DNA of 64,000 nucleotides from Porticoccus sp964395715 (lineage in GTDB: Bacteria > Pseudomonadota > Gammaproteobacteria > Pseudomonadales > Porticoccaceae), in the NCBI GenBank assembly GCA_964395715.1, contig CAYNAU010000002.1, forward strand, positions 372,001 through 436,000, read 5' to 3'. The translations under genes were made by a program, and so were the position numbers. Below the pieces are notes generated by a model, which saw only the letters and a program-made list of their open reading frames with translations, was not told the origin of the DNA and did not search any database. This document shows positions 63,201 to 64,000 of the stretch, in pieces (positions within the stretch are counted from its first letter, which is position 1; every line of letters begins with the position of its first letter).

Positions 63201-63376
63201 TGCCAGTCTCCACTAGTTACTCTGACGGGTATCACTGCCCAATACGGGCGCCATCATACCTTGAAGGCTGAAGCTGACCAAGAAACTCGCTTCGTCGAAT
63301 AGGAAAGATTGCTGAGCGCTGCTAATATCTGCGCAATACTCGGTTATTTCCAGCATGATGCAGGAGACAGGCAACC

Positions 63377-63772
63377 ATGAATTACTATCAATCACTGGCA
63401 ACATTTCTATTAAGACTCGGCCTTGGCATCATGATCCTGCTGCATGGTGTGGCAAAAGTCATGAATCCGGGTACGCTCGATTTCATCGGTGGCAAGCTGA
63501 GTAATTTTGGCTTGCCCGGCGAACTGGCCTACCTGGTGTACCTGGGTGAAATCATTGCACCACTGATGGTCATCTTTGGTTACTTCAACCGCCTAGGTGC
63601 CATTGTGATTGCCGGCAACATGCTGGTCGCCATCATCCTGGTCCATGCAGCCGATGTCTTCGCCCTCACAAGCCACGGCGGCTGGGGCATTGAATTACAG
63701 GGCATGTTCCTACTCGCTGCCGTAGCAGTGGCTTTGCTCGGAACCGGCAAGTACGCCCTGAGACCGGATTAA
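63377..63772 (+). CDS. DoxX family membrane protein
   Basis: 131-residue inner-membrane protein with four predicted helices. LLRLGLGIMILLHGVAKVMN and AYLVYLGEIIAPLMVIFGYF are typical of DoxX/YphA-like proteins. Redox-linked roles are described for some members, but no specific function can be given here. AGGAG lies about 10 bases upstream of the ATG. Confidence 0.85.
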   Translation: MNYYQSLATFLLRLGLGIMILLHGVAKVMNPGTLDFIGGKLSNFGLPGELAYLVYLGEIIAPLMVIFGYFNRLGAIVIAGNMLVAIILVHAADVFALTSHGGWGIELQGMFLLAAVAVALLGTGKYALRPD

Positions 63773-63935
63773 AATCATCAACAAGAATGACGCACGACAT
63801 CTGGTACCGCGTTCACGTTCTGGTAGAATTTCCCGCCTTCACTGGTCGGGATTGAAAACCCCGAAACGCACACTGGCAGCGGAGACAAGCCCAGCAGTAA
63901 TGTAATGGTCCCCGCCGATGACAGGACACAACGCA

Positions 63936-64000
63936 ATGAACCTCGCCGATAAAGTACTGGCCGTCAATGACGACCTGCCCATCCGCACCCACGACCCGAT
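63936..64000 (+). CDS. purC: PurC, SAICAR synthase (start only)
   Basis: The last 65 bases encode the first 21 residues, ADKVLAVNDDLPIRTHDP, which match the start of the long-form phosphoribosylaminoimidazole-succinocarboxamide synthase known from Vibrio, Shewanella and Pseudomonas relatives. The rest lies outside the window. A dapA-bamC-...-purC neighbourhood also occurs in Pseudomonas, though here purC is on the opposite strand. Confidence 0.75.
   Translation, partial: MNLADKVLAVNDDLPIRTHDP

Noticed and set aside
63213..63404. 63-codon minus-strand frame between fabV and doxX
   Set aside because: It overlaps the doxX ribosome site and start, has no motif, and its composition is not protein-like.

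Overview
The window is a contiguous chromosomal segment of a gammaproteobacterium. Almost every gene is a housekeeping gene with a clear E. coli or Pseudomonas counterpart. The RpoS-NlpD-Pcm, LpxD-FabZ-LpxA-LpxB and Map-GlnD-Dap neighbourhoods, a complete Isc operon, the FabV-type enoyl reductase, a wax-ester-synthase/DGAT homologue and the long (Vibrio/Pseudomonas type) PurC start together suggest a marine, Pseudomonadales/Cellvibrionales-like organism. That placement is inference. I found no tRNA, rRNA, CRISPR array, insertion sequence or prophage gene.

Layout. 1-1.8 kb: a PAS-GGDEF-EAL cyclic-di-GMP protein, cut by the window edge. 1.8-7.4 kb: iscR-iscS-iscU-iscA-hscB-hscA-fdx-iscX on the minus strand, with a strong promoter overlapping an IscR type 1 site. 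7.4-9.2 kb: trmJ and suhB, divergent. 9.2-24.2 kb: a minus-strand run accA, tilS, pyrG, kdsA, eno, ftsB, ispD, ispF, truD, pcm, DUF368, nlpD, rpoS (in transcription order), interrupted by two plus-strand genes: a class I glutamine amidotransferase and an AcoR-type GAF sensor with no output domain. 24.3-43.8 kb: minus-strand rpsB, tsf, pyrH, frr, uppS, cdsA, dxr, rseP, bamA, skp, lpxD, fabZ, lpxA, lpxB, rnhB, then a wax ester synthase/DGAT gene, then dnaE. 44-54.6 kb: plus-strand map, glnD, dapC, nth, an ArsC/YffB-like gene, dapD, a heme-binding FABP-fold gene, dapE and a DUF481 gene, with minus-strand sixA between nth and the ArsC-like gene. 54.6-63.2 kb: mostly minus-strand rsmJ, OmpA lipoprotein, MBL-fold protein, bamC, dapA, lpxL-like acyltransferase, DUF2789, a second MBL-fold protein and fabV. 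63.4-64 kb: plus-strand DoxX, then the first codons of purC.

Functional picture. The genes converge on envelope building: MEP isoprenoids (dxr, ispD, ispF), undecaprenyl-PP (uppS), phospholipid (cdsA, accA, fabZ, fabV), lipid A/Kdo (lpxA, B, D, L, kdsA), outer-membrane protein assembly (skp, bamA, bamC, rseP) and meso-diaminopimelate/lysine (dapA, C, D, E). Fe-S cluster biogenesis, translation (rpsB, tsf, frr, map, truD, tilS, trmJ), DNA replication and repair (dnaE, nth, rnhB) and stationary-phase control (rpoS) make up most of the rest.

Least ordinary points: an inverted pair plus a third DnaA-box-like sequence around an AT-rich stretch in the only gene-poor gap (56.66-57.0 kb); the fused N-terminal domain plus orphan GAF sensor at 21.9 kb; an endonuclease III with unusual cluster-cysteine spacing; absence of surE and cysE from their usual places; and a wax ester synthase/DGAT with an AT-hook-like tail.
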